Shown: positions 1-6,164 of the stretch, piece by piece
Position numbering within the stretch: position 1 is the first letter of the stretch
Layout of the letters: the number at the start of each line of letters is the position of its first letter
Source: Candidatus Auribacterota bacterium
GTDB taxonomy: Bacteria > Auribacterota > JAFGBW01 > JAFGJP01
Direction of reading: 5' to 3'
NCBI GenBank assembly: GCA_016929035.1
Contig: JAFGJP010000150.1
Location: 1-11,391, forward strand
Length of the DNA: 11,391 bases
Notes under the pieces: generated by a model
Seen by the model: the letters and a program-made list of their open reading frames with translations, nothing else
The model's database searches: none
What the model was told of the DNA's origin: nothing
Position numbers and translations under genes: made by a program

Positions 1-29
1 CCTCTAAAAATTGCTTTCTATTACGTTTG

Positions 30-161
30 GCTGCAAAAAACAAATACTGCGTTCTCGCTTCAAAATCGTCCTCAATCCGCCGAAGGCGGACTGCAAGTAC
101 GCTTGCGGATATTTTGAGGCTGTGGCCTTGGCTTGTTTTTTTCTTTTTGCCGAAGGCAAAA
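30..161. repeat. Imperfect palindromic intergenic element, copy A hairpins
   Basis: This stretch folds on itself at several levels. CCTCAATCCGC at 70-80 can pair with GCGGAT plus TTGAGG at 105-119, with a 3-base bulge. Inside that lie TCCGCC-gaa-GGCGGA (76-90) and GCAAG-tacg-CTTGC (93-106), which compete with the larger stem. The outer flanks also mirror each other: GCAAAAAACAA near 33-43 against CTTGTTTTTTT near 132-141. A separate 7-bp hairpin, TTTTGCC-gaa-GGCAAAA, occupies 145-161. I see no gene here. Open frames across it encode low-complexity peptides with no ribosome binding site. The same order of elements recurs at 7906-7956, so I read this as a dispersed intergenic repeat rather than one terminator. 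The outer limits are approximate. Confidence 0.6.
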
Positions 162-168
162 CACCCTC

Positions 169-231
169 CCCTCTCTGTGTCCTCTGTGGTTAACTTATGA
201 ATTATTCATGCGTAGCACTCCTTCTAAAATC
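169..231. repeat. Dispersed repeat core and tail, copy A
   Basis: The block CTCTGTGTCCTCTGTGGTTA continuing to AACTT (about 173-195) recurs with small changes at 7958-7991 (GTGTCCCTCTGTGGTTAACT). In both places it follows a T-rich hairpin. In both it is followed by an AT-rich stretch, a GCGtAGC or GCGAAGCG block, and then TCCTT. Read in reverse it gives frames beginning like TTEDTE, a peptide string that recurs in spurious ORFs of environmental genomes (recollection, not a search). It ends about 135 bases before the M16 peptidase start. Function is unknown. Confidence 0.65.
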
Positions 232-254
232 GGCAAGAAAAAAGAATTCTTGCC
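232..254. other. 8-bp hairpin in the M16 peptidase upstream region
   Basis: GGCAAGAA (232-239) is exactly complementary to TTCTTGCC (247-254) across a 7-base A-rich loop. No T-tract follows on the + strand, so it is not a classical terminator for upstream transcription. It could be a 5' leader hairpin of the peptidase mRNA or part of the repeat. The rest of 255-355 shows only a short inverted repeat TGTCA-tg-TGACA (288-299), and I see no convincing promoter. Confidence 0.35.
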
Positions 255-366
255 ATAAGCTTGCCTGTGCAATAAAATTTTACCCACTGTCATGTGACAT
301 GATTGATATTCTTCAAAGAAACAGAGCTGCAGCGATTCCATAATCTCGAGGAAGCGAGGATAAGAA

Positions 367-1635
367 ATGGATGTTGATACATTTGTTTTCAAAAATGGCG
401 CGAGTCTTGTTTATCATCCTATGCCGAACATGGCGTCCGTTTCCGTGGGCATCTGGGTCAGGACAGGCTCCCGCTATGAAAAAGATGACACGAGCGGCAT
501 CAGCCATTTTTTAGAGCATTTGTTATTTAAAGGAACGCGTTCGCGCTCAGCCCTTCAGATTTCCCAGGAGATCGAAGGCATAGGCGGCGTTCTGAACGGA
601 TTTACATCAGAAGAATATACCTGCTATTACGTCAAAGTGCTGAAGCATCATATCGGGAAAGCCATAGATATCCTTTTTGACATGATTCTTCATCCGCTTC
701 TCAAGCCCCGGGATATTGAAAAGGAAAAGGGGATCATCATGGAAGAGCTCAACATGTATCTCGATATTCCTTCACATTGCGTGGAAGATATGCTTTCTGA
801 GATCATGTGGCATGATCATCCTCTAGGAAGAAGGATACTTGGCCGGCCGGCGACCATACGTTCGATGAACAAGCCAAAAATTATTCAGTACATGAAAAGG
901 AACTACTCTTCGAGCAATATCGTCATAGCCGTAGCGGGGCAGGCATCTCTGCAAAGGTTAAAAGATATGATCGTCCCGTACTGCAGCCGTCTTTATCCGG
1001 GAAAGCAGGCAGAATTCAGATCTTACTCCATCCGGCAGAAAGAGCCGTGCCTGAAGCTCGAAAACAAAAAAATCGAGCAGACGCACCTTGCCATGGGATT
1101 TAAGGCCTGCAGCCGGCTTGATCCGGACAGGTATAAGGCCAAGCTGCTCAGCGTGATTCTCGGGGGAAACATGAGTTCGCGGCTTTTTCAGCAGGTAAGA
1201 GAAAAGCACGGGCTTGCCTATGCGATCAACTCGCATCTGAACCAGTACGTTGATACGGGCTCCTTTGAAATACAGACAGGGATTAAGAACAGGAATGCCC
1301 GTCAGGCGGTCGAGCTGATTGTCAAAGAGCTTAAGAAAATCAAGAAGCAGGCTGTTTTGAAAAGCGAGCTGCAGATGGCCAAGGAATATGTCATAGGGCA
1401 GATCATGCTTTCCATGGAAAGCACAAAGAACAGCATGATCCAGATAGGGGAGAACATGACGACGTTAGGGAGAGTCATACCCATTCAAGAGACTCTCAGC
1501 CAGGTCCGCCGGGTCAAGATATCGGATATCCAGGAAATGGCTCATCATGTTTTCTCCTCGGAAAACGTCAATGTGGCTATGATGGGGACCTGTCCGTCAA
1601 AAAAGTTTATAAGAGATGTCATGCTGAACATCTAG
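367..1635 (+). CDS. M16 family zinc metallopeptidase (pitrilysin/MPP-like)
   Basis: This is a 422-residue peptidase of the M16B type (COG0612), the usual single-chain length for bacterial homologues that dimerise into a clam-shell chamber and degrade peptides. The inverted zinc motif HxxEH is H47-F-L-E50-H51, with E50 as the general base. The third zinc ligand is expected about 76 residues later and E127 sits there, in a conserved EELNMY context. The C-terminal M16 domain is present, with the SRLFQQVREKHGLAYAINS signature (about 280-300). No signal peptide or membrane segment is visible, so it is probably cytoplasmic. GAGGA at 356-360, six bases before the ATG, supports this start. It appears monocistronic: repeats flank both sides and the next gene has its own promoter. 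The substrate cannot be inferred; bacterial relatives often neighbour polynucleotide phosphorylase, which is not visible here. Confidence 0.93.
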   Translation: MDVDTFVFKNGASLVYHPMPNMASVSVGIWVRTGSRYEKDDTSGISHFLEHLLFKGTRSRSALQISQEIEGIGGVLNGFTSEEYTCYYVKVLKHHIGKAIDILFDMILHPLLKPRDIEKEKGIIMEELNMYLDIPSHCVEDMLSEIMWHDHPLGRRILGRPATIRSMNKPKIIQYMKRNYSSSNIVIAVAGQASLQRLKDMIVPYCSRLYPGKQAEFRSYSIRQKEPCLKLENKKIEQTHLAMGFKACSRLDPDRYKAKLLSVILGGNMSSRLFQQVREKHGLAYAINSHLNQYVDTGSFEIQTGIKNRNARQAVELIVKELKKIKKQAVLKSELQMAKEYVIGQIMLSMESTKNSMIQIGENMTTLGRVIPIQETLSQVRRVKISDIQEMAHHVFSSENVNVAMMGTCPSKKFIRDVMLNI

Positions 1636-1725
1636 CCTGAATATTTCATAAACACAAACGGACATAAGCCGCGCTGAACCTCACACGGGTCAAGAAAGAG
1701 TCCTGGAGCTATGAAACATTCAGGC
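1635..1725. repeat. Long inverted repeat (16-base arms) after the M16 gene
   Basis: The arm GCCTGAATATTTCATA (1635-1650) begins on the last base of the peptidase stop codon. It is complementary at 15 of 16 positions to TATGAAACATTCAGGC (1710-1725), with 59 bases between the arms. The GAATATTTCA core recurs at 3696-3705 and in altered form at 7874 and 10769, so this seems to be a member of a dispersed palindromic family that has acquired a longer interior. It could act as a transcript-end stem-loop, but no T-tract follows the right arm. Confidence 0.6.
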
Positions 1726-1758
1726 TGGAGGGCGAAAAACAGGGGAAAGAAAAAACTC

Positions 1759-1786
1759 TTGACTTAAAAAAAATAGTCTATAAAAT
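1759..1786 (+). promoter_or_regulatory. Sigma70-like promoter of the rrf2-metY operon
   Basis: TTGACT (1759-1764) matches five of six bases of the -35 consensus. TAAAAT (1781-1786) serves as -10 with a 16-base spacer of A-rich sequence. Transcription would start near 1793, leaving a leader of only about a dozen bases before the ATG at 1805. This is the clearest promoter in the window. It is predicted from consensus only. Confidence 0.6.
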
Positions 1787-1802
1787 CTATAGGAAATATA
1801 GG
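1776..1802. promoter_or_regulatory. Candidate Rrf2 autoregulatory operator
   Basis: CTATA-aaatc-TATAG (1778-1792) is a perfect inverted repeat with 5-base arms lying across the -10 element, followed by a related half-site ATATAGG (1796-1802). Rrf2 proteins such as IscR and CymR typically bind AT-rich dyads at their own promoters. Occupancy here would block RNA polymerase and also cover AGGA (1791-1794), the likely ribosome binding site. The assignment rests on position and symmetry; the sequence is not a clear match to a named operator. Confidence 0.4.
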
Positions 1803-1804
1803 AT

Positions 1805-2260
1805 ATGTTTAAACTGTCAACAAAAGTCAGATATGGCATGAGGGCCATGATACGGATAGTGTCTTCAGAAAAGGGCAAAGGAGCTGTGTCTCTGAATGAA
1901 GTGAGCCGCGAGGAAAATATTTCCCTGAAATATCTGGAAGGGATCGTAGGGCTTTTGAAAAAAAATGGGCTAGTGGCTTCTGTCAAAGGGCCGAAGGGCG
2001 GGTATGTCATCGCACGGCCAAAGGATAAGATCTCTCTTCTGGACATTGCTAGAGCCCTTGAGGGGGAAGTCAATTTTGTTGACTGCTGCGGCGAAGATTT
2101 CGACTGTGAGAGAAAAAAAATTTGTACGACTTATGAGACATGGTACGAGCTGAGCTCCATGTTACAAAAGCAGATGGAATCCATTAAATTAAGCGAACTC
2201 GTAAAGAAAGCTGAAAACAGTCAGCAGAAAGCGGAAAGCAAAAGGAAAAAGGGACTGTAA
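1805..2260 (+). CDS. Rrf2 family transcriptional regulator with IscR-like cysteines
   Basis: This 151-residue DNA-binding protein has the Rrf2 start MFKLSTKVRYGMRAM. A winged helix-turn-helix follows (about 28-70), with SLKYLEGIVGLLKKNGLV as the recognition region and the wing GPKGGYVIARP (62-72). Cysteines C95, C101 and C107 keep the C-x5-C-x5-C spacing of the [2Fe-2S] ligands in IscR, with an extra C94 next to the first. The protein therefore probably senses Fe-S or redox status. CymR, the cysteine regulator of Firmicutes, is an alternative model but lacks this cysteine set. The C-terminal 25 residues are lysine-rich and look disordered. It lies 17 bases before metY and has a promoter with a dyad over the -10 region, which suggests autoregulation and control of metY. 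I leave out the symbol iscR because no isc or suf genes are nearby. Confidence 0.92.
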   Translation: MFKLSTKVRYGMRAMIRIVSSEKGKGAVSLNEVSREENISLKYLEGIVGLLKKNGLVASVKGPKGGYVIARPKDKISLLDIARALEGEVNFVDCCGEDFDCERKKICTTYETWYELSSMLQKQMESIKLSELVKKAENSQQKAESKRKKGL

Positions 2261-2277
2261 TAAATAAGGTGATTTGA

Positions 2278-3570
2278 ATGAATGAAAAAAAGTATAACAG
2301 GATAGAGACTCTCTCGCTTCATGCCGGACAGGTGCCTGATCCGTCAACCCTTTCAAGGGGTGTGCCCGTCTACAGGACATCATCTTATGTTTTTAAGAAT
2401 ACCGAACATGCGGCCAGACTTTTCAGCCTTAGGGAACCGGGCAATATCTATACGCGCCTCATGAACCCGACGCATGATGTCCTTGAGAAAAGAGTTGCTG
2501 CTCTTGAAGGCGGAGCTGCAGGCCTTGTGCTCTCTTCCGGAACATCAGCTATTTATTACAGCATCATCAATATCTGCCAGGCAGGAGATGAGATTGTCTC
2601 TGCCAGCAACCTTTATGGCGGGACATATACGATGTTTAATAACATACTGCCCCAGTTTGGGATCAAGGTGAGGTTTGTCAGTACGGAGGACCATGACGAG
2701 GTGAAGAAAGCTGTCAATCAGAAGACAAAAGCACTTTTCGCGGAGACCATAGGAAATCCGTCACTTGAGGTCTCGGATATAAGAGCCCTTGCGGAAATAG
2801 CGCACAGGAGCAATATTCCTCTTATCGTTGATTCGACTTTCACAACACCTTATCTTCTCTGTCCGATTGAGCATGGCGCAGATATTGTCTGTCATTCTCT
2901 CACAAAGTGGATGGGCGGCCATGGTACAGGGATAGGCGGCATAGTCATTGATTCAGGAAAGTTCGACTGGTCAAAAGGTGATTTTCCACTGCTCAATGAG
3001 CCTGATGAAAGCTATCACGGCATACGTTATACTAAGGATCTTGGTGAACTCATACCGATTGCTTTTATCCTTCGTATGCGCTTGGTGCCTTTAAGGAACC
3101 TTGGAGCATGCTTGTCTCCTGATAATGCATGGATGTTCCTTCAGGGAATAGAGACTTTGCCTCTCAGAATGCAGAGGCATTGTGACAACGCTCTTCAGGT
3201 GGCGGAATTTTTATCAAAGCACCCGAAGGTCTCTTGGGTCAATTATCCCGGGCTTCCAGGACATCCGACATACGAAACAGCCAAAAAGTACCTGAAAAAG
3301 GGTTTTGGAGGCATGGTCGTCTTTGGCATCAAGGGCGGCAGCCGCTCAGGAAAGAAATTTATCAATTCTCTTGAGCTTTTTTCTCATCTGGCCAATGTGG
3401 GCGACGCCAAGAGCCTGGCTATTCATCCTGCCAGCACAACACATTCTCAGTTAACAGAGGAACAGCAGGAGCAGGCTGGTTTTAGTCCGGAACTTGTCCG
3501 GCTGTCAGTGGGCATTGAACATATTGATGATATACTGGTTGACCTGCAACAGGCATTGGAAAAAGCTTAA
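2278..3570 (+). CDS. metY: O-acetylhomoserine sulfhydrylase (homocysteine synthase)
   Basis: This 430-residue PLP enzyme of the Cys/Met metabolism (cystathionine gamma-synthase) family is predicted to join O-acetylhomoserine with sulfide to give homocysteine and acetate, the direct sulfhydrylation route to methionine. The pyridoxal lysine is K210 in SLTKWMGGHG, and D185 in IVDSTF is the residue expected to contact the pyridine nitrogen. Features specific to the MetY branch, rather than MetB or MetC, are the length above 420, the insertion with DFPLLNEPDESYHGIRY after the lysine, and NVGDAKSLAIHPASTTHSQ near the C terminus. R408 in VRLSVGIE is the expected substrate-carboxylate arginine. AAGGTGA (2266-2272) lies five bases before the ATG. 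Some homologues are annotated as O-acetylserine-using cysteine synthases, and that alternative cannot be excluded. Operonic with the Rrf2 regulator, which probably controls it. Confidence 0.93.
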   Translation: MNEKKYNRIETLSLHAGQVPDPSTLSRGVPVYRTSSYVFKNTEHAARLFSLREPGNIYTRLMNPTHDVLEKRVAALEGGAAGLVLSSGTSAIYYSIINICQAGDEIVSASNLYGGTYTMFNNILPQFGIKVRFVSTEDHDEVKKAVNQKTKALFAETIGNPSLEVSDIRALAEIAHRSNIPLIVDSTFTTPYLLCPIEHGADIVCHSLTKWMGGHGTGIGGIVIDSGKFDWSKGDFPLLNEPDESYHGIRYTKDLGELIPIAFILRMRLVPLRNLGACLSPDNAWMFLQGIETLPLRMQRHCDNALQVAEFLSKHPKVSWVNYPGLPGHPTYETAKKYLKKGFGGMVVFGIKGGSRSGKKFINSLELFSHLANVGDAKSLAIHPASTTHSQLTEEQQEQAGFSPELVRLSVGIEHIDDILVDLQQALEKA

Positions 3571-3578
3571 ATTGAGAC

Positions 3579-3650
3579 CCAAGACACCAGGCTATAGATG
3601 ATAAGTTCTAACTGGTTGTTGTCTTGAGTGTTGTGTCTTTTCTCATTTTT
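3579..3650 (+). terminator. Possible terminator or alternative-pairing hairpin after metY
   Basis: CAAGACA (3580-3586) followed by CCAG (3587-3590) can pair with CTGG (3612-3615) and TGTCTTG (3620-3626), with a 4-base bulge. The same left arm, AAGACAC (3581-3587), can instead pair with GTGTCTT (3633-3639), after which the sequence runs TTCTCATTTTT. The second pairing resembles a weak intrinsic terminator for the rrf2-metY transcript. The stem is AT-rich and the loop long, so this is tentative. Confidence 0.35.
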
Positions 3651-3692
3651 CTTCAAATTTTCCGGCAATTCTGCTATTCTTTAGAGTCTTGA

Positions 3693-3730
3693 CCTGAATA
3701 TTTCACGAGTTTTGGTGAAATGTCCGGATT
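3693..3730. repeat. GAATATTTCA palindromic repeat, second copy
   Basis: CCTGAATATTTCAC (3693-3706) is followed after 8 bases by GTGAAATGTCCGG (3715-3727). The inner six to seven base pairs are perfect and the outer part pairs through G-U wobbles and one mismatch. The left arm is nearly identical to the arm at 1637-1648, and the order GAATATT, TCACG, GGTG, CGGATTA recurs at 7874-7912. It lies about 30 bases before the ispD start, so it would be in the ispD leader or overlap its promoter. TTGACC at 3689-3694 resembles a -35 box, but I see no matching -10. Confidence 0.6.
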
Positions 3731-3756
3731 AAAGAGAAAAGAAGGGGATTACAGCT

Positions 3757-4449
3757 ATGATTCCAGAATTTGAAGTCATTGTTCCGGCTTGCGGAAAAGG
3801 GAAAAGGTTTGAGGCTTCTATTCCCAAGCAGTTTGCCTCTGTTGAAGACGTTCCTATTCTCATACATACCCTGAGACAGTTTGCCGGGATAAAGGAGCTC
3901 TATGGCGCTGTTGTTGTCTGTGATCAGGAATATAAGACCTATGTGGAGAGCCTCCTGAGAAAATACAACATCTCTTATGTAAAGAAAGTCGTTACAGGGG
4001 GTGAGAGAAGACAGGATACCGTCTACAACGCTCTTCGCTATCTTACACTAAAAAAAATTGTCGTCATCCATGATGCTGTGAGGCCTTGCGTGACAAAAGA
4101 CATTATCATCAAAGGCATTGAGTATGCTGAAGAATTCGGCGCGTCATGCGCTGCTCTTCCGGCTACACAGACTATTGGCAAAGTCAAAGATGGATTCATC
4201 GTGGAGAATCTTGAAAGAAATCTCTGTTGGGTCCTTCACACCCCCCAGGTCTTCAAGTACGGCGTTTTGATCAACTCTTACGAAAAAGCCCATAAAGAGC
4301 ATTTTGTCGCAACAGATGATACACAGGTGGTTCTCCATTACTCAGGACAAAAAATAAAAATATACAAAAGTAACGAAGAAAACATCAAGATCACTTACAA
4401 AAGGGACATTGATGCCATTGCAGCATATTTTAAAAAAACGAATTCATGA
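3757..4449 (+). CDS. ispD: 2-C-methyl-D-erythritol 4-phosphate cytidylyltransferase
   Basis: IspD catalyses the third step of the MEP isoprenoid pathway, joining MEP and CTP to give CDP-methylerythritol and pyrophosphate. The 230-residue length is typical. The nucleotide-binding loop VPACGKGKRF (9-18) and PKQF (23-26) supply R17 and K24, which match the catalytic arginine and lysine of the E. coli enzyme. Downstream are GGERRQDTVYNAL (81-93), HDAVRPCV (105-112, metal and CTP site), TPQVF (162-166), ATDD (185-188) and NIKIT with K211 (209-213). GAAGGGGA (3741-3748) is a good ribosome binding site eight bases upstream. The stop overlaps an in-frame upstream ATG of gltX (ATGA), so the two are cotranscribed. 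ispF, a common neighbour or fusion partner of ispD, is absent from this window. Confidence 0.95.
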   Translation: MIPEFEVIVPACGKGKRFEASIPKQFASVEDVPILIHTLRQFAGIKELYGAVVVCDQEYKTYVESLLRKYNISYVKKVVTGGERRQDTVYNALRYLTLKKIVVIHDAVRPCVTKDIIIKGIEYAEEFGASCAALPATQTIGKVKDGFIVENLERNLCWVLHTPQVFKYGVLINSYEKAHKEHFVATDDTQVVLHYSGQKIKIYKSNEENIKITYKRDIDAIAAYFKKTNS

Positions 4450-4458
4450 CTACTTGGC

Positions 4459-4463
4459 AGGGA
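4459..4463 (+). promoter_or_regulatory. Ribosome binding site deciding the gltX start
   Basis: AGGGA lies six bases before the ATG at 4470. The alternative ATG at 4446, which overlaps the ispD stop, has only an A-rich and T-rich stretch upstream with no Shine-Dalgarno match. The shorter product also begins close to the conserved VRVRFAPSPTG block, as GluRS proteins normally do. Confidence 0.55.
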
Positions 4464-4469
4464 ACGGTT

Positions 4470-5936
4470 ATGCCTGATGTGAAAAAAAGCAGCGTTCGTG
4501 TTCGTTTTGCTCCCAGCCCGACAGGTTACCTCCATATCGGAAATGTCCGCACAGCTCTTTTCAACTGGCTTTTTGCCCGGAAAAGCGAAGCTGATTTTAT
4601 CCTGCGGATAGAGGATACAGACAGCCTCCGCTCAAGGGAGGATTATGTCGAGTCCATTGTCGAGGACCTTTCCCGGTTTGGCCTGGACTGGGATGAAGGG
4701 CCTGATGTGGGTGGTTCTTCTGGCCCGTACCGCCAGAGCCAGAGAATTGGCCTCTACGCAAAGCATCTTGAGGCTTTGCTTAAGAAGGGCTCTGCCTACG
4801 AGTGCTTTTGCCTTCCGGAAGAGCTTGATGCCATGAGGAAGGAGCAGGCAGAGCAGGGGAAGACGATCCGGTATTCAGGAAAATGCCTTCATCTTTCAGA
4901 TGAAGAGAAAAGAAAGCTCAGGTCAGAAGGCCGTCAGCCCTCCTACCGGTTTCGCGTGGAGAACAGACAGGTCGTTGTCAGAGACTTGATCCGTGGCGAT
5001 GTGACCTTCGACACGTCGACGATCGGAGATTTTATCATTATGAAATCAGATGGATGGCCTTCTTTTCATTTTGCTGTTGCTGTTGACGACGGAGAGATGA
5101 AGATCACTCATGTGATTCGCGGAGAAGATCATCTGACAAACACGCCGAAGCATATCATGATCCTTGAATCACTGGGTTTTGATCCGCCCCGGTACGCTCA
5201 TCTTCCTATGATAATGGGGCAGGATCACCAGCCGCTTAGCAAGCGCCACGGACACGTATCCATACGGGACTATCTGGATGAAGGCTATTTGCCCGAAGCC
5301 CTGATGAACTATCTCGCTCTTCTGGGCTGGTCAAGCGGAGACAACCAGGAGATCTTTTCCTCGAGAGAGCTCATCAAGCGGTTTGAGCTGGCCAGCGTAA
5401 ATAAGTCCGCGGCGGTATTTGACAATAAAAAGCTGGACTGGATCAGCATGCAGCACATGAAAGAGATCCCTGATGTCAAGCTGACTCAAATGGTCATACC
5501 TTATCTGAAAGCAGAAGAGGGGCTCTGCAGCAGGAAGCATATCAATGAAGAGATGTTTGACTATCTGAAAAAGATGATCAATGTCCTGAGACCGTATCTT
5601 TCAAAGCTCAAGGATATCAATGAATATGCAGACATCTTTCTTTGCCAGCAGGTCAGGCTTTCTGAAGAGGCCGGAGAGATTTTAAGAACTGGGAACGCAA
5701 AAAAAATAAGCGAAATTATTCTTGAGAACCTGGGAGATCAGGCGTTTGATGAGAAGGAATTTCACAGCATTCTGAACAAAGTCAAAAGGGAAACAGGTCT
5801 TAAGGGAAAGGATCTCTTCATGCCCATAAGAGCAGTCCTTACAGGGCGCCTATCAGGTCCTGAGCTCGTCGAAGTTTTTCCCCTGCTTGACAAGAACGTT
5901 ATCAGGAAAAGGCTGGAGAGTGCTTTGAAAATCTGA
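4470..5936 (+). CDS. gltX: Glutamate--tRNA ligase
   Basis: This class I aminoacyl-tRNA synthetase charges tRNA-Glu with glutamate. From the ATG at 4470 it is 488 residues, and 496 from the alternative ATG at 4446. RVRFAPSPTGYLHIGN (10-25) carries the HIGH-type signature. The KMSKS-type loop is PLSKRHG, with L256-S-K258-R. Between them lies C-x-C-x24-C-x-H (CFC through CLH), the same spacing as the zinc-binding insert of E. coli GluRS. RIEDTD, the GWPSFHFAVAVDD region and the GEDHLTNTPKH block are also recognisable. The helical anticodon-binding domain fills roughly the last 170 residues. A glnS gene begins at 11252, so the cell probably charges tRNA-Gln directly and this enzyme is likely the discriminating type; that is inference. 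It is translationally close to ispD, and no terminator is evident before the 228-base spacer to cysS. Confidence 0.95.
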   Translation: MPDVKKSSVRVRFAPSPTGYLHIGNVRTALFNWLFARKSEADFILRIEDTDSLRSREDYVESIVEDLSRFGLDWDEGPDVGGSSGPYRQSQRIGLYAKHLEALLKKGSAYECFCLPEELDAMRKEQAEQGKTIRYSGKCLHLSDEEKRKLRSEGRQPSYRFRVENRQVVVRDLIRGDVTFDTSTIGDFIIMKSDGWPSFHFAVAVDDGEMKITHVIRGEDHLTNTPKHIMILESLGFDPPRYAHLPMIMGQDHQPLSKRHGHVSIRDYLDEGYLPEALMNYLALLGWSSGDNQEIFSSRELIKRFELASVNKSAAVFDNKKLDWISMQHMKEIPDVKLTQMVIPYLKAEEGLCSRKHINEEMFDYLKKMINVLRPYLSKLKDINEYADIFLCQQVRLSEEAGEILRTGNAKKISEIILENLGDQAFDEKEFHSILNKVKRETGLKGKDLFMPIRAVLTGRLSGPELVEVFPLLDKNVIRKRLESALKI

Positions 5937-6164
5937 CGGATAAAAAACAAAAATCAAAAATGAGGAATTTCCACAACGCTGAAAAAGATAGTTATAAATT
6001 TTATCACAGAGAAAACAGTGCCTGCATAATTTTACTATGTACAAAAGAAAGTATTAGAAGCTTCATTAAAAAGCTGGGATATTCGTGTTTTCAGTGTGAA
6101 TCCTTTATTTCTTTTATAAATCATTGTGCAGAGCACACATTATTTTTGATTTTATGGAGTATTT
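5937..6164 (+). other. 228-base AT-rich spacer before cysS
   Basis: I see no gene in this spacer. Near its start is an A-rich run with the repeated string aaaaa(t)caaaaa. Near its end TGTGC-aga-GCACA (6125-6137) forms a 5-bp hairpin followed by CATTATTTTT, which could be a weak terminator or a leader hairpin. An 88-codon frame from 5960 runs into cysS in another frame but has no ribosome binding site and an unremarkable composition. No clear promoter is visible, so whether cysS is cotranscribed with gltX is unresolved. Confidence 0.4.

Noticed and set aside
11..193. 60-codon open frame at the window start
   Set aside because: It has no ribosome binding site, runs through the palindromic repeat, and its product has no recognisable pattern.
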